Of a stretch of DNA of 64,000 nucleotides, positions 12,723 to 25,600 are shown one piece after another. A program made the position numbers and the translations under genes. Source of the DNA: Epiperipatus broadwayi (lineage: Eukaryota; Onychophora; Udeonychophora; Euonychophora; Peripatidae); the NCBI GenBank assembly GCA_028023455.1, contig JAQFVV010006313.1, positions 3,577,147 through 3,641,146 on the forward strand, given 5' to 3'. The first letter of the stretch is position 1. Each line of letters starts with the position of its first letter. Below the pieces are notes generated by a model, which searched no databases, was not told the origin of the DNA, and saw nothing but the letters and a program-made list of their open reading frames with translations.

Positions 12723-13077
12723 GTTTCAAAAGGCCTTTATTGTCTCAAAAGAATACAGTAATGATTACATAGATTATGTGCTACAAGTTTTCCAGTTACA
12801 ACCAGGTTACAATTGTTATTACAATAATCAAGATAATGTCTTTATAATATATTGTCTTAATTGAATGTTACAGATTTGTTCATTATAAAATAAAGTGTTC
12901 AGAATATTATAGACAGTTGCATTTCAATAGTTATTAGGTGCACAGATGTTACTGAAGCTATTACTGGATAGGGATGGGCTCTGTTCTTTTGCTTTATTTC
13001 CTGTTTTATTATTTATTTATTTTTGTTTTTCCCTTGTTGGTACTCCATATTACTTAGTCATTATTTCCTTGATTATG

Positions 13078-13317
13078 TTACAACCTTGCTCTGTGTTTAA
13101 GCAGAGACCAGGTAGCTGCATAGATGTCTGGACTTGTTATCAATTTGTCCCGGATTTGTATTTGCCGTAACTTGTTTTCAAAAGTAGATCGATGTCGCCT
13201 TGTGTTATTTCCCATTAGGAACGTACATCTTGTGCACCATAGTGAATATAAAACAAAAGTTGCTGCCCTAATCAGTGGTATTGTTTTACTTTGGAAAGCC
13301 ATCATTACTTGTTCCAT
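13078..13317 (-). pseudogene. LINE ORF2 C-terminal end (frameshifted)
   Basis: This 79-codon frame continues ORF2 after a frameshift near 13310. It is basic, with a W-containing segment (LYSLWCTRCTFLMGN) like the tail of L1/Tx1-type ORF2 proteins, which often ends in a W..R region. It terminates at the natural stop at 13078, followed by about 350 bp of 3' UTR. Confidence 0.6.
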
Positions 13318-14759
13318 TGTGGTTTTATTTTCCTATACATGTTGCAAAGTATAATTCTTACTTGTTCCAGACCTTTGCAGTAATACTGTAAGTGCTGGAC
13401 AGTTTCTTCATTCTGATGGCATATGCCACATAAAGGATCCATGTCTCTATGTAGTCTTCTATGTACCAGAAAGTATGTGGTTGGGAGGGCATCTAAGTTT
13501 ATTTTAAGGATAAAATTGAAAAATTTTGGTTTTAATTCCCATTTCTTGTATTTTTTAATTAATACTTTATTGTTTATTTTTAATAGTGGTAATATTTGAT
13601 TGTTGGTGGTATGGTTCTGCATTAGTTCATAGATTTCCCAATATTTATATTTTTCTGTCCATTGGTTGGGGATTATTCCTATTGCATTGCAGTGGTATAT
13701 TGCCGATTGAATGAGTGAGTCTTTTGGGGGTGGTCGATCAGTAGGTGTTACTTTAATTAGATGTTTTAATTTTGTAAATTGATTAATTAAGGCAATTGTT
13801 GTATTTTTTTGTTTTTGCATGTGGAAAATGTTGAGGCTGTGTAGGCCAAGGCCATTTTTTATTAGTGGTCGGCTAAGATTTTTAATTGATATGGCCACTG
13901 TTTTTCTGGCCCACATAAGTTTACAGCATATGGAGTTAATTTTCCGGATGAAACCTTTAGAAAAAACAATTACTGGCATGTAGTATGTTATTCTAGTCAT
14001 GATTAGCCTGTTGATTAGTTGTGTCTTTGCATATATTGATAGATATGCTTTAGACAATGAATTTGCTATTTTTTCAACATCTTCTTTGAGTTTGTTTTGT
14101 ATGTGACAGCACATTCTTGTGGTGCCCATATAAAATGGAAAACCCAGAAAGGGATTTGGTTTTCCCTGAAATACGGACTCACATGGTTTGCCTGAGAATA
14201 TATGCCAAGATGCAGATTTTGCTGTATTTATCTTCAGTCCATAATTGGCTGAATATTCTTCCACTATCTTGTTCAACTGTGGTATCTGCTTTTTAGAAGT
14301 TAGAAACACTGTGACATCATCCATATATGCCAAACATGCTATTTTTTGTGTTGATCCTGGTATCTGTATGCCTTCAAAGGATTGATTTATTTTTTTAATT
14401 AAGGGGTTAATATAAAAAATAAAGAGTAGGGCACTTAAAGGTGAACCCTGTGATAGTGACTGGGTGGGGTAGAAAGAGGGAGAATTTCTACCATTAAGTG
14501 TTATGTGTAGCTCACGGTTTATTAATAGGTTTGCTATTATATATAGCATGGATCTGGGGATGTCCGTGGTTTCGAGCATCTCTAGCAATATAGATATGTT
14601 GACAGTGTCAAAGGCTGATGCTATATCCAGTTGTATGACCAGAGGGCTATATTTTTTTTTATTTCTTACAGTTACCATTATGGTTTTGAAAAGTAGAGCT
14701 GCTTGTGTAATTGAAGATTTTTTCTTAGCAAACTGAGTATCAGAGATGGAAGGCATCAA
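13305..14759 (-). pseudogene. LINE ORF2: reverse transcriptase and C-terminal zinc motif
   Basis: 484 codons covering most of the RT palm and thumb and the C-terminal region. Palm motifs in order: QLDIASAFDTVN (first catalytic Asp), SQGSPLSALLFIFYINPL, AYMDDVTVF (catalytic Asp pair at 14316-14327) and LKINTAKS. LGFPF follows as the next conserved block. Near the C-terminus CGICHQNEETVQHLQYYC has C-x2-C-x8-H-x4-C spacing, the cysteine/histidine motif common to L1, Tx1 and CR1-type ORF2. The frame is entered by a frameshift near 14755 from the upstream piece and leaves by another near 13310. RT makes cDNA at the nicked target. YMDD instead of the usual FADD or YADD is uncommon in LINEs. Confidence 0.85.
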
Positions 14760-15039
14760 AAATGGCTCTATTTTTTTCTTTTATTACCTTTTCCAGTATC
14801 TTCATTGGAAGTGGTCCCATGGATATAGGTCTTATGTCTTCAAGTGCAGGAATTTTTTTATTCTTTTTATTGTAAGGTACTATTGCTATGGGGTACACTC
14901 CCTGTACACTCCTAATTTCTTGAGCTAGATGGTTTGCCAGATTACAAAGATATTTTGAAGTGAATTGGCTAAGGTGTTTTAAGACAAAAAGTGGTATTCC
15001 TGGGCTTCCAGGGTGACAGTTATTGTTCATTTCATTCAT
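14740..15039 (-). pseudogene. LINE ORF2: start of RT domain
   Basis: 99 codons linking the endonuclease and RT palm. GSPGIPLFVLKHL matches the GPDGIP..L..L block and IRPISMGPLPMKILEKVI matches the RPISL....KI.EK.. block of LINE RTs. It is in the same frame as the endonuclease piece upstream, separated by one in-frame TGA at 15127-15129 and 29 open codons. A frameshift near 14755 separates it from the rest of RT. Confidence 0.75.
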
Positions 15040-15126
15040 TTTTTTAATGAAATCATCTGCCGTGAATAAATTTTCATTTTTTGGTGGTCCAAATATGTGT
15101 GCTGTCCATTGTATTGGTGGTGCTGA

Positions 15127-16311
15127 TCACAGTTTGTCTCTAAAATGTTCAAACATTGGCATTATTATATTTTGGCCAGCAAATATTCCTCTTTGGGTTT
15201 GTATGGCCATTGGTACTTTAATTTCAGGTGCACTTCCTAGGGCCCATTTTATGTATTTACGTGACCATGTGTGTTGGTGGGTGATGCATAATTTGTTTTT
15301 TTTAATTTTTAGATACTCTTTTAGGGACTGACAAGCCTTATTATATTCTTGTGTTAAGTTTCTTATATAATTTTGGGTGTGATGTGTAGGCGTGATTGCT
15401 GTAAGTTTTTCATGTATTTTATCAGCATATTCTAGTAGCTTGGATGGTGATGGTCTATTCATTACTATGTGGTTTATATTAAATGACAAAATATTGATAA
15501 AAGCTTGGTATTGTTGTATAGGGTCTAGTTTTATTTGTCTTAGTTTTTCTAGCATTATATAGGTTTCAGAAAAGATAAATTCTGGGGTTGACTTGGGAAG
15601 AAGGATTCTGATTGTTTTTGTTAGTGGTGAAATGTTAGTTTGCATTTGGTTTAGGTTAATAGTTATTATTTGTGCAGAGTGATTGGAGAAGCCCGATGGT
15701 ATGAGGTTTATTTTTATTAAGTGATGTAGAGTCGGTGAATAAAAGCATAAGTCTATCAGTGATTTAAACCGACCATTATGGAATGAGACAGCATCCTGAG
15801 GAAGAAAACCTTGTCCACTCATTAGTGGAACTTGTATTTTGTGGAGCCATTTTTTAGTAAATTCCAGATACGATGTGTTGAAGTCACCAACAAAGATGGT
15901 GCGATCTGCTGTGGTGGCTAATCTTGAATTTATTGACATGATTATTGTTTCAATTCTTTGTTTATTTATTGGCATATATACAAAAATTACATTGATTGTC
16001 ATTATTTTGTGACTGAATGTAGTGATTAGGAGATTTGAATCAATGTAAGTGATTTTGAAAGTTTGGAATGGACAATGATTTGCAATTATTAGGGCAGATC
16101 CTGCTGATGGTGATGTTGCATCTCTGGAACCTGCATAGAATCCTTCAGTACCAAAGTATTTGGATGGGTCTACTTGTGACCCTGCATAGATTTTGGTTTC
16201 TAGCAGACCTGTAATGTGTGGTTTGATTTGTTGTATCCAGTGTTTTACTTTGTATATTTTTTGGGTTGAATTTAAACCCCTGATATTGATTGCAGCAATT
16301 TTTAATTTCAT
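15127..16311 (-). pseudogene. LINE ORF2: apurinic-type endonuclease domain
   Basis: The N-terminal 394 codons of ORF2. It shows the exonuclease/endonuclease/phosphatase fold motifs in order: NIRGLN near residue 9, LLETKI near 37 (metal-binding Glu), VGDFNT near 140 (Asp and Asn), KSLIDLCFYS near 183 and SNHSAQI near 210, where the final motif is usually SDH and here has Asn. This domain nicks target DNA to start reverse transcription. The ATG at 16311 is the first in the open frame, a few bases after the (TA)n tract. An in-frame TGA ends the piece. The linker after residue 230 is K/N/I-rich. Confidence 0.85.
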
Positions 16312-16315
16312 TCTG

Positions 16316-16364
<49 letters not shown>

Positions 16365-18092
16365 TTTTTCTTTGGTAATTTTCCTTTGAACAGTAAGTGG
16401 GCTTTTTATTGTTTTGAATTTTGTTGAGTGTCTAATTCAATTATGTTATTTTTAGTGGTAATGTGGCTTTGATCAGTTAGTATTTTTTTACTAGTTTTTG
16501 TATTGGGTTGTGCTTCTGATTCATCTTCATAGTCTTGATTAGTATCTTCATCAGAGGTTTCAGTAGTCTGATATGTATGCTCAGAGTTGGTGATTACATC
16601 TTCTTCTGATCTTACTTTGATTTTTTTATATTTTTTTTTTGGTGGCCAGCCTGGCTTTCTTTTTTGCTCTTTTTCTATTACTATGTTTTGTGGTATATCT
16701 AGTGTTATTTTTTATAAGATTTCTGTGGCTGTATTATTTCTAATTGTTGGTTTTAGTGGTAAGTTGGAATAATTGATGTTTTCATTTTTGTGTGTAGAAT
16801 CATCTTCTTCCATCTGAGATTCTATATCTGTGATATTTTCATATTCCTTTATTTGTTCTTCACTGTTTATTTGCAGATCCTTATTTGTTTGATCTTTTAT
16901 TTTACTTTGGGTGCTTTTCAGTTTTATATTTTCTCTTGTGATTATATTTTGATTTTCAATTTTTTTCTTGTGATTGATTACTATTGATGAGTTTTATTGT
17001 GCTGTTTTTCCACTCTTCATTTTTATTAATCTTTTCCATTGTCAAGTTTAATGGTTCGTTCTTATCTTGTATTATTAAGATACTTTGTTTTTCCTGATTT
17101 TCTTGTTGTTGAAGACTTGTATGTATCTTGCTGCTTTCTGCATTATTTATTATCTGTTTTTGAGATGCTTGGTTTTGTTCTGGGATTTCCTTTGTTTTCT
17201 GGTCACTCCTGTGGTCTTTCCTTGTGTGGCAGTCTCCTGCCAGATGACCTCTTTCTCCACATGCATAGCACTTTGGCCTGAGTCCTTTTATTTGAAGTGT
17301 GAGGACTGCTTCTTGATCAATAATCTGGTTGGGGATTTCTTCAGGATTGATGTTTTCTTTTAGTTTGATTTTGAAATAGAAGCTGTTGGTATGTATAGGG
17401 ATTGGAGTATCGTTACAGTAGATAGGCTTGATATAGATTGCCTGACCATAAGGGTGAATTAGTTTGGTAAAATCTTGTATGCTATATCCAAAATATGTAT
17501 TTTTCAAAATGCCTGTGTTGTAGTTTTGTATATTTTTGTCAACCACCACTAAAGCATAACTTTCTAATTTCTGGACTTTTACTTGAAATGCTTCACATTG
17601 ATTTTTGTTGTAAAATTATATAGCTAAATATCTGGAGTTGGGATGTTCTCCAATAGTCATGATGCTATCCCATAATACTTGTGTTGTTAATTCCTTAAAT
17701 AGGAGTTCTCTTGGAAATTTATAGAGGGATAAATTTTTGTCTGTAACTGCTAGTATTAACGACTTGTCAGAAAATTTTTTTTTAAAACTATTAAATAATT
17801 TTGGGGGTATGGTATTATTAAATCTAGAATTAATATCTTTTATTTCTTCATTCATCCAGTTGATCATTGATGGTTCTAGCTCAAATTCATCACCGATATA
17901 TATATCGTTTATGTCAGTTTGATTTACTTTTCTAAATCTAGATTGACTTAAATTGGTATTTTGTTTATTATCTTGGTGTTGTATATTAGATTTTGTAGCA
18001 TTTGCATAGGTTTTTTGATTCAATATTATATTTTCCATTGGATTGAGCGTTTTTGAGCTATTTGACACGTCAATTTTAAATCTTGATGCCAT
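16312..18092 (-). pseudogene. LINE ORF1: nucleic-acid-binding protein with CCHC knuckle
   Basis: ORF1 runs from the ATG at 18092. Its first 158 codons end at TAA 17616-17618, and the same frame reopens and runs to 16956, so one nonsense mutation splits it. The second part carries a zinc knuckle, CYACGERGHLAGDC (C-x2-C-x4-H-x4-C, 17225-17270), typical of ORF1 in Tx1, I and R1-type LINEs and used to bind element RNA. Beyond 16956 the protein seems to continue in another frame as an acidic, Glu/Asp-rich tail interrupted by KRKPGWPPKKKYKK, a basic AT-hook-like patch (about 16625-16670), with another stop near 16713. The product would package LINE RNA. Confidence 0.75.
16319..16354. repeat. (TA)n tract between LINE ORF1 and ORF2
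   Basis: 36 bp of TA repeat plus a T-run (minus-strand A-run) sits just before the ORF2 ATG. It may be a secondary expansion in the intercistronic spacer. Confidence 0.9.
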
Positions 18093-18297
18093 GTTTATCT
18101 TTTGATGTTGATTAAATATAATTTTAAAAAAACGATGAATTTCTTACCTTTTTTATTTTAAAAGCACTTCAAAAACATTTATGATTGTTATCTAGATTGA
18201 GGAAACTTTTTACTTTAAAGATTTAGTTGAATTCCTTTTGTCTTCCAAAACTTTTAGGTAACAACGTTAATCGGGTTGTTCCATTTTTTAGACAGCA

Positions 18298-18310
18298 GGA
18301 CCGCAGATGA
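18298..18310 (-). other. LINE 5' boundary region
   Basis: The unique sequence GGACCGCAGATGA meets (TTA)n here. The true LINE 5' end lies between about 18310 and the ORF1 start, and is inferred only from where the microsatellite begins. Confidence 0.35.
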
Positions 18311-20056
<1,746 letters not shown>

Positions 20057-20307
20057 AAATAAAATTAAAAATGTGTAAAGCACTTGAAAGAGAAGCTATA
20101 ACTAGTGCTTCAGAGGTGGGTTGCCTCCTATTCATAGCAATCTGAGCAGTGCAGAACAGGGAGATAATGGCCATTATCTCCCTGTTTTGCACTGCTCAGT
20201 ATTGTTATGAATAGGAGGCAACCCACCTCGAAAGTGCTATGCATTTAATACTTTTGCACTCTTTATAGCTTCTCTTTCAAGCACTTTACACACTTTTAAT
20301 TTTATTT
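20057..20307. mobile_element. Foldback (MITE-like) element 3
   Basis: A 251-bp long inverted repeat. AAATAAAATTAAAAATGTG at the left matches the complement of CACACTTTTAATTTTATTT at the right. The centre is a perfect palindrome, GATAATGGCCATTATC, so there is essentially no loop. The right arm has an extra segment of about 20 bp (around GCATTTAATACTTTTGCAC) missing from the left. There is no coding capacity. Confidence 0.75.
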
Positions 20308-20380
20308 ACTTTAACATAAATGTAAATTATCAACTTACCTGACTTTATGCATTGACAAAATTATAAAAAAATAAACAAAT

Positions 20381-20645
20381 CCACCTTTCTTTTTACTTTT
20401 CTAATGCATATTTTATTAAATTAATTTATCTGACAGTTTCTATTGCCCAACAATCTTCCTCAGCGTTCCTCCTTCATATTCAGTTTTTCCAACTGTCATT
20501 AATTTGAATTTTCAAATTTGAAAATTCAAATTAGTGACCAAAGCTGAATAATAAGGAAGATATCTGAGAAAGATCACTGGCCAATCAAATGTCAGCTGAA
20601 TTAATTTTAATAAAATACACAAGGAAAAAGTAAAAAGAAAAGTGG
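20381..20645. mobile_element. Foldback (MITE-like) element 4
   Basis: A 265-bp imperfect inverted repeat only about 70 bp from element 3. CCACCTTTCTTTTTACTTTT at the left matches the complement of AAAAGTAAAAAGAAAAGTGG-type sequence at the right. The central 32 bp (20501-20532, built on AATTTGAATTTTCAAATT) is a perfect palindrome. The arms differ more than in element 3, suggesting greater age. Confidence 0.65.
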
Positions 20646-22329
20646 AATTAAAAATTAATTGGGAATTGAATTCTAACATTACTTCTTGTGTTATTTTATA
20701 ATTTATAGACTAAAAACAAACAAATGGCTTCTCATTATAACCTTAGATTCAGTACAAGAATAACAGCTTTAAACAGTTTATTCAAAAGAAACAGACACAG
20801 GATTTCACTTTTGCTAGTTTATTATTTATTTATTTTCTCAAAATAGTTACCAAAATCACTTTTCTGGAGTAAAAAAAAAACTTCACTATGTACCAGATAA
20901 CATCTGAAAATAAGATCATTTTCAAATTGCAGAGTATATCTTTATCGCTAAATGTTATGTTTCTTGTCTGAAAGATTTTTCTTCCAATGTCAAAAATATA
21001 TGATTTGGTAAATTAAATGCTAAATGATTTATATGTTGTTGTACTTTATAAGTTTTGCCCTGTTAGCATTTTTCATTCAAAATGAGCTTATTTATGACAT
21101 CCAGCAGTGTAAACTAAAAGCACTATATTAATGTCCGAATTTAATTAACTTAGAGTATGTATAATATAAACGAATGAATTTATTTTATTTATTTAAATAT
21201 AAATGATATAGACAGCTTTTTTATATTTACCTTGCTTTTTTTTATATTTCAAGAAACAAAAACAGTATTTTCATAATGTCAAATATTTATTAATAATAAA
21301 AATAATTTAATAAAATAAGTATCTGAAAACAAACAAATAACAAATATATATAATATATGCAAAATAAAAAATGTTTTTAATAATAATAATTTTATTTATT
21401 AATTGAACAATATATATATATATAAAGAACAAAATAAAAGAATTCCAAACAAACAGAGACTTGATGTATAAATTATACATGACATTATATTTCTATAATA
21501 ATTGCAACAATAAAAAAAAAGTGAGTTTATATGCTCTATGATATCTAATTTGGGACATCACATTATAGCCCCAATAAATATACCGAATGTCATGTTGCTC
21601 TGTAATAAATATATCAACTGTTTGTAAATCATTTCTTATATGGCTGTATTTTACTATATCCAACTGAGTGATGAAGATAAAATCTGTAATGTTATATTTG
21701 TTCACCATTTTACATCATTGAAATACTCAGAGAGTGGAAACAATAAGCTCTCATAGCTAAAAGCATTTTTATGGAATAGTTAATCCTAAATCCCACTTTC
21801 ATTGCTGAAAGAATACCTTTAAGTATTTTCTGACAATTTTATCATGAGAACGGTATAATACCATCAACTGCTTATCTAAACATAAACTTTTTTTCAGGGT
21901 GTGTGGCAAACTCATTCTAACTTGGTTTGGAAATTGGGAGAGAGAAAGAATGGAAAACCAGGTTTAAAAAAATAATATGAAAAAAAAAAAAAACAAGTTT
22001 AGTTACAACTATAGTATTTATAATCATTATAATACACATCAAATGTACATAAGTATATATTCAAGCAGGAATATGTTCCTATCAAAAAAAGCTCATTTAA
22101 TTTGATTGCATTTAACCCATGAGCTCCAATATGCTTACATAAACTAATGACCCCACCACATAATTATTAGTTGTAATTAACAAACCAATAAATAAAAAAT
22201 AAATATTAATATATCTATTATCATAAATATTAAATATGAGCCATAACAAAGAAATACATATTAAAATGTGTGTGTTCTTAAGCAGTGAAAATTAAATTAT
22301 GACTGCGAGTAACTTTAAATATTAAGCAG
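20646..22329. other. Intergenic, no gene seen
   Basis: AT-rich with small (TA)n tracts (for example 21410-21424) and homopolymer runs. No ORF has family motifs. Confidence 0.4.
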
Positions 22330-22344
22330 CAGAATTTACATGTG

Positions 22345-22440
22345 TGTGATCAAATGGATCAGTGGAATGAGATCGCATGATGGTTGAGGGTCATGTGAAA
22401 ATCTGAGTTCAAACTCCCTATATATATATATATATATATT
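22345..22440 (+). mobile_element. SINE-like unit with A/B boxes and (TA)n tail
   Basis: TGGATCAGTGG (22355-22365) fits the Pol III A-box consensus and GAGTTCAAACTCC (22404-22416) fits a B-box, about 40 bp apart as in tRNA-derived SINEs. A (TA)n tail follows directly at 22418-22439. No cloverleaf could be drawn with confidence and no second copy was found, so this is tentative. Confidence 0.4.
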
Positions 22441-24779
22441 AGTGCAGGTATGAAAAAAGCCTGTTTTGTAGAAGATAAAAAAAAAGAAGTATGATAATGA
22501 TTTTAAATATTAAGCAGGAAAAATTAATTGATTTATGTGGTAAATACTTTTTAAAATGTTTTTTCTTTAAACAAAATGGGCTTTATTCAATATTTTTAGA
22601 ATACTAATTTTATGACTAATTGATTAAGATAGATTCAAATTTTTTGGATATTGGATATATTGGATAGTCGTTATCATGCCAAGTTTAATATTTCATCTGG
22701 ATAACTTCTTTAACACTACTTCATTATTAACAGGTATAATGATGAATTGTGTATCCATTATGGATAGGTCTACAAAACTTGGGAGAGAGGTAATAGATAA
22801 TTACTTGATCGTATTTCATCGATAAATTGTAAAAGCGGAATGATTTTAAAATTGACAGAAGGCTACTTAGTTCCAGGTTTTGACAACCTATTGTAATAAT
22901 AAAAGGATTTAACCCATCTACTATACCAAGCCTTTTCATATTAGCTTAATGAAAAGTTTCCAATTCTGAAGCTTCTTAAATAACGAGACAATAACATTTT
23001 GCTCACTTCAACTATCTTTAATTAACAAAATTTATTATCTGGTTGAAATAAGCCACATGGTAATTCTTTTCATTCAATTTTTTTAAACTTTTTCCCCGAG
23101 TTCTTATCTTTAATGGAGTTACAATTCTTCAAAAAGAAAAAAAAAGATCCTCTAAGGTGTCTGTCCCCAAATTTATATGCACTGCTATCCACGATACACA
23201 CAGCAATGCAAGTTATAATATTTTCTAATTCTTTTATACCCAAAATAACATTTTGTTATCTTTACAGATAAATAAATACAAAAAATATTTTTTTATCTTT
23301 ATTTTCTTCTAATTATATTTATTCCTATTAACTTTTTTTTCCTTTTTTCTTTAGGCACAGAAACACTAGATAAAAAATAAATTATTTTTAACATATCATA
23401 ATTAAATTGATAATCTATTTCTGTTCATCAAAGTCCATAAATTAGATTAATTAATTTCTTCTCTTTTTTTTCTTCAAAAAAATATGTAATTATTGATTGA
23501 AAAATAAAAAACAGAAAAATAGAATGGCGATATTACATTAAAAAAAAAGAAAAAATTCTGAATTGGATATTTTTGATAAATTTCACTCTTTTAAAAATTT
23601 ATGATTATAAATGGAGCCTGTGACTTCTCCATTCATTTTTATGTAAGGCAATATGTTGTTTGTTTCCTAAGTTCTATTATCATAAACCTTTTAAAATATA
23701 TAGGAATCGTCAATTAATATACTAGATAAATATCTTGGTCTCACTTAACTTTTATAAACTAAAATTAATTCTACTGCTTCTTTCCTTCATTCATATATCT
23801 ATTTTATAGAATGTCCAAAAAGCTTGTATCGACAGACGACTTTATTTTAGATTAGGTCTGATTGTTACATTATATACATTAATCCTACACACACATACAA
23901 ATAAAAGCCACATTTAATATACATACATTAATTATGTGCAATATATCTACACATATTAATACAATAATATATATATAATAAGTAAAGTTTTAACATTTCT
24001 TAGATATATAAAATGATATAAGCTCAATATCTATTTATGGTAAGCAACAAAACAATTAAATAATCTGACACCATTGCAATCAAACTGCATAAGACTATTT
24101 TTTAAGCTAAGGAATGACAATGATATAAATCAATAATCACTCTATACTTATAAAGCTTAAATATCAAACAATGCACAAGAATTATCGATTATTTATAGAG
24201 GTCAACAAAAACCCATGCAAAATAATATGCATGGTATAATTTTATAAGATACATAATGAGGATAGTGATAAAACGGTATAACCACTCCGAATAGAGATAT
24301 TATAATGATAATACTCTTTGGTAACAAGCAACATAAATTATCATAAAAGTAGACCCAAGCAAGAATTTTATTAAATAATAAAAAAGTGATTAATGCTGTA
24401 TAATTGAGAACATAAATAAACAATTTGACCAGACCAAAAGAACCTGAATAAATAAATAAAAAACTATCTAAATAACAATAGTTATCAAAAAAACCAATAT
24501 TATCACAAGTGCAAATACTATTGTAATGAATTTTATATTGATTACAAGTAATTATACTAAGAGAGTGTTAAGAATATGAATATTTATATAAAAATAATAT
24601 ACCCCTTGTTTTTATTCCAACTCACTGTTACCAATTTAGCATAAACAAGTTATTAATTAATGTCAGCGTCTTATTAATCATTTGTTGATGAATATTATAT
24701 GAAACAGGATCTCAAGACAGAGCAATTACAGAAAATAACTGAAATCATTGAACTGAAAGGTAACCAAAATATCATGCAT
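22441..24779. other. Intergenic, no gene seen
   Basis: AT-rich. Reverse-strand frames at 22727-22939 and 24202-24423 have no recognisable motif; the second lies downstream of the fossil LINE RT on the same strand and might be eroded LINE sequence. Confidence 0.35.
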
Positions 24780-25600
24780 GTATATTAAAAACTATATTGG
24801 GCCAAATATATACTCTTGTGTAACTCCATGATTAACCAATTTTAAATCTCTACTCACATCATGTATTTTAGTAGTATGTTTTTTGACTTTTAGATAACTT
24901 TTTAACTAGGAAGCAAAATGACCTCAAAAATCAGATGAATGTAATCAATATATAAGAATTGTATGATGAAAAAAATCAAATGCTTTAGATAAAACCAAAT
25001 AGATAGGAACTGTCCTAAAACCATTATCCAGTGAAGACCCTAAATTGGGTACATGACCATAAAGATAATTTCACTTATTTTTTCTAGTAGCAAAATTAAA
25101 CTGGCATACATAAATCACTTTATGGTTATTCGAGAATGGCAACATCATATCCTTGCCTATCATCTCAAATAGCATAACAATAGAGTTATAATTGTTAATA
25201 ACTAATCGATCTTTTTTTTTAAAAAAAAGTCCATAATAATCCCAAATTTTAAATACTTAAAATACACCAATAAACAAGTATGGTTATAAAAACAAATTGA
25301 AGCAAACTTATTTAAGCCAGAAAAGTGAATTGTTTGAACACCCAATTACTTGAGATATTGAGTGTCAGAAACATCCAAGCAAAAAATAGAATCAGAGATA
25401 AATTCAGAAGTCACATCACTATTAGAAGAATCATCACTATTTTTACAACTTTATAATCAAAGAATCAATTACATTCCATTTTAGAGAAGTATTTTTATTA
25501 CAAAAAAAACTTCTATATAATAACTTGGCTGTTTTAATATTGAATGTAATGATCATATTAAGTTGCATCAGAACAAACAAATTATCAGAACATTTTAAAT
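24780..25600 (-). pseudogene. Fossil reverse transcriptase of a Jockey/CR1-type LINE
   Basis: No long frame survives, but on the minus strand pieces of RT can be read in order: a segment ending NNYNSI (usual NYRPIS, about 25180-25200), LVLSKAFDFFHHTIL (usual LDLSKAFDTV.H..L, about 24955-25000) and VNHGVTQEYIFGPI (usual V..GVPQGSILGPLLF, about 24795-24840). The spacing fits the RT palm. It is badly decayed with several stops and substitutions, much older than the LINE at 12.7-18.3 kb and of a different clade. Confidence 0.5.

Larger units (their letters stand above)
12723..18297 (-). mobile_element. L1/Tx1-like LINE, nearly full length, decayed
   Basis: A non-LTR retrotransposon of about 5.6 kb on the minus strand. 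The order is 5' UTR (about 18297-18093), ORF1 with a zinc knuckle, a (TA)n tract at 16319-16354, ORF2 with endonuclease and reverse transcriptase, then a 3' UTR ending in AATAAAGG and a trinucleotide tail. ORF1 has an in-frame stop and a frameshift; ORF2 has one in-frame stop and two frameshifts, so this copy is inactive. The RT block order (AFDTVN, SQGSPLSALLF, GIQIPG, AYMDD, GLKIN) fits the L1/Tx1 group. (TTA)n lies immediately beyond both ends, see findings. Confidence 0.85.
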
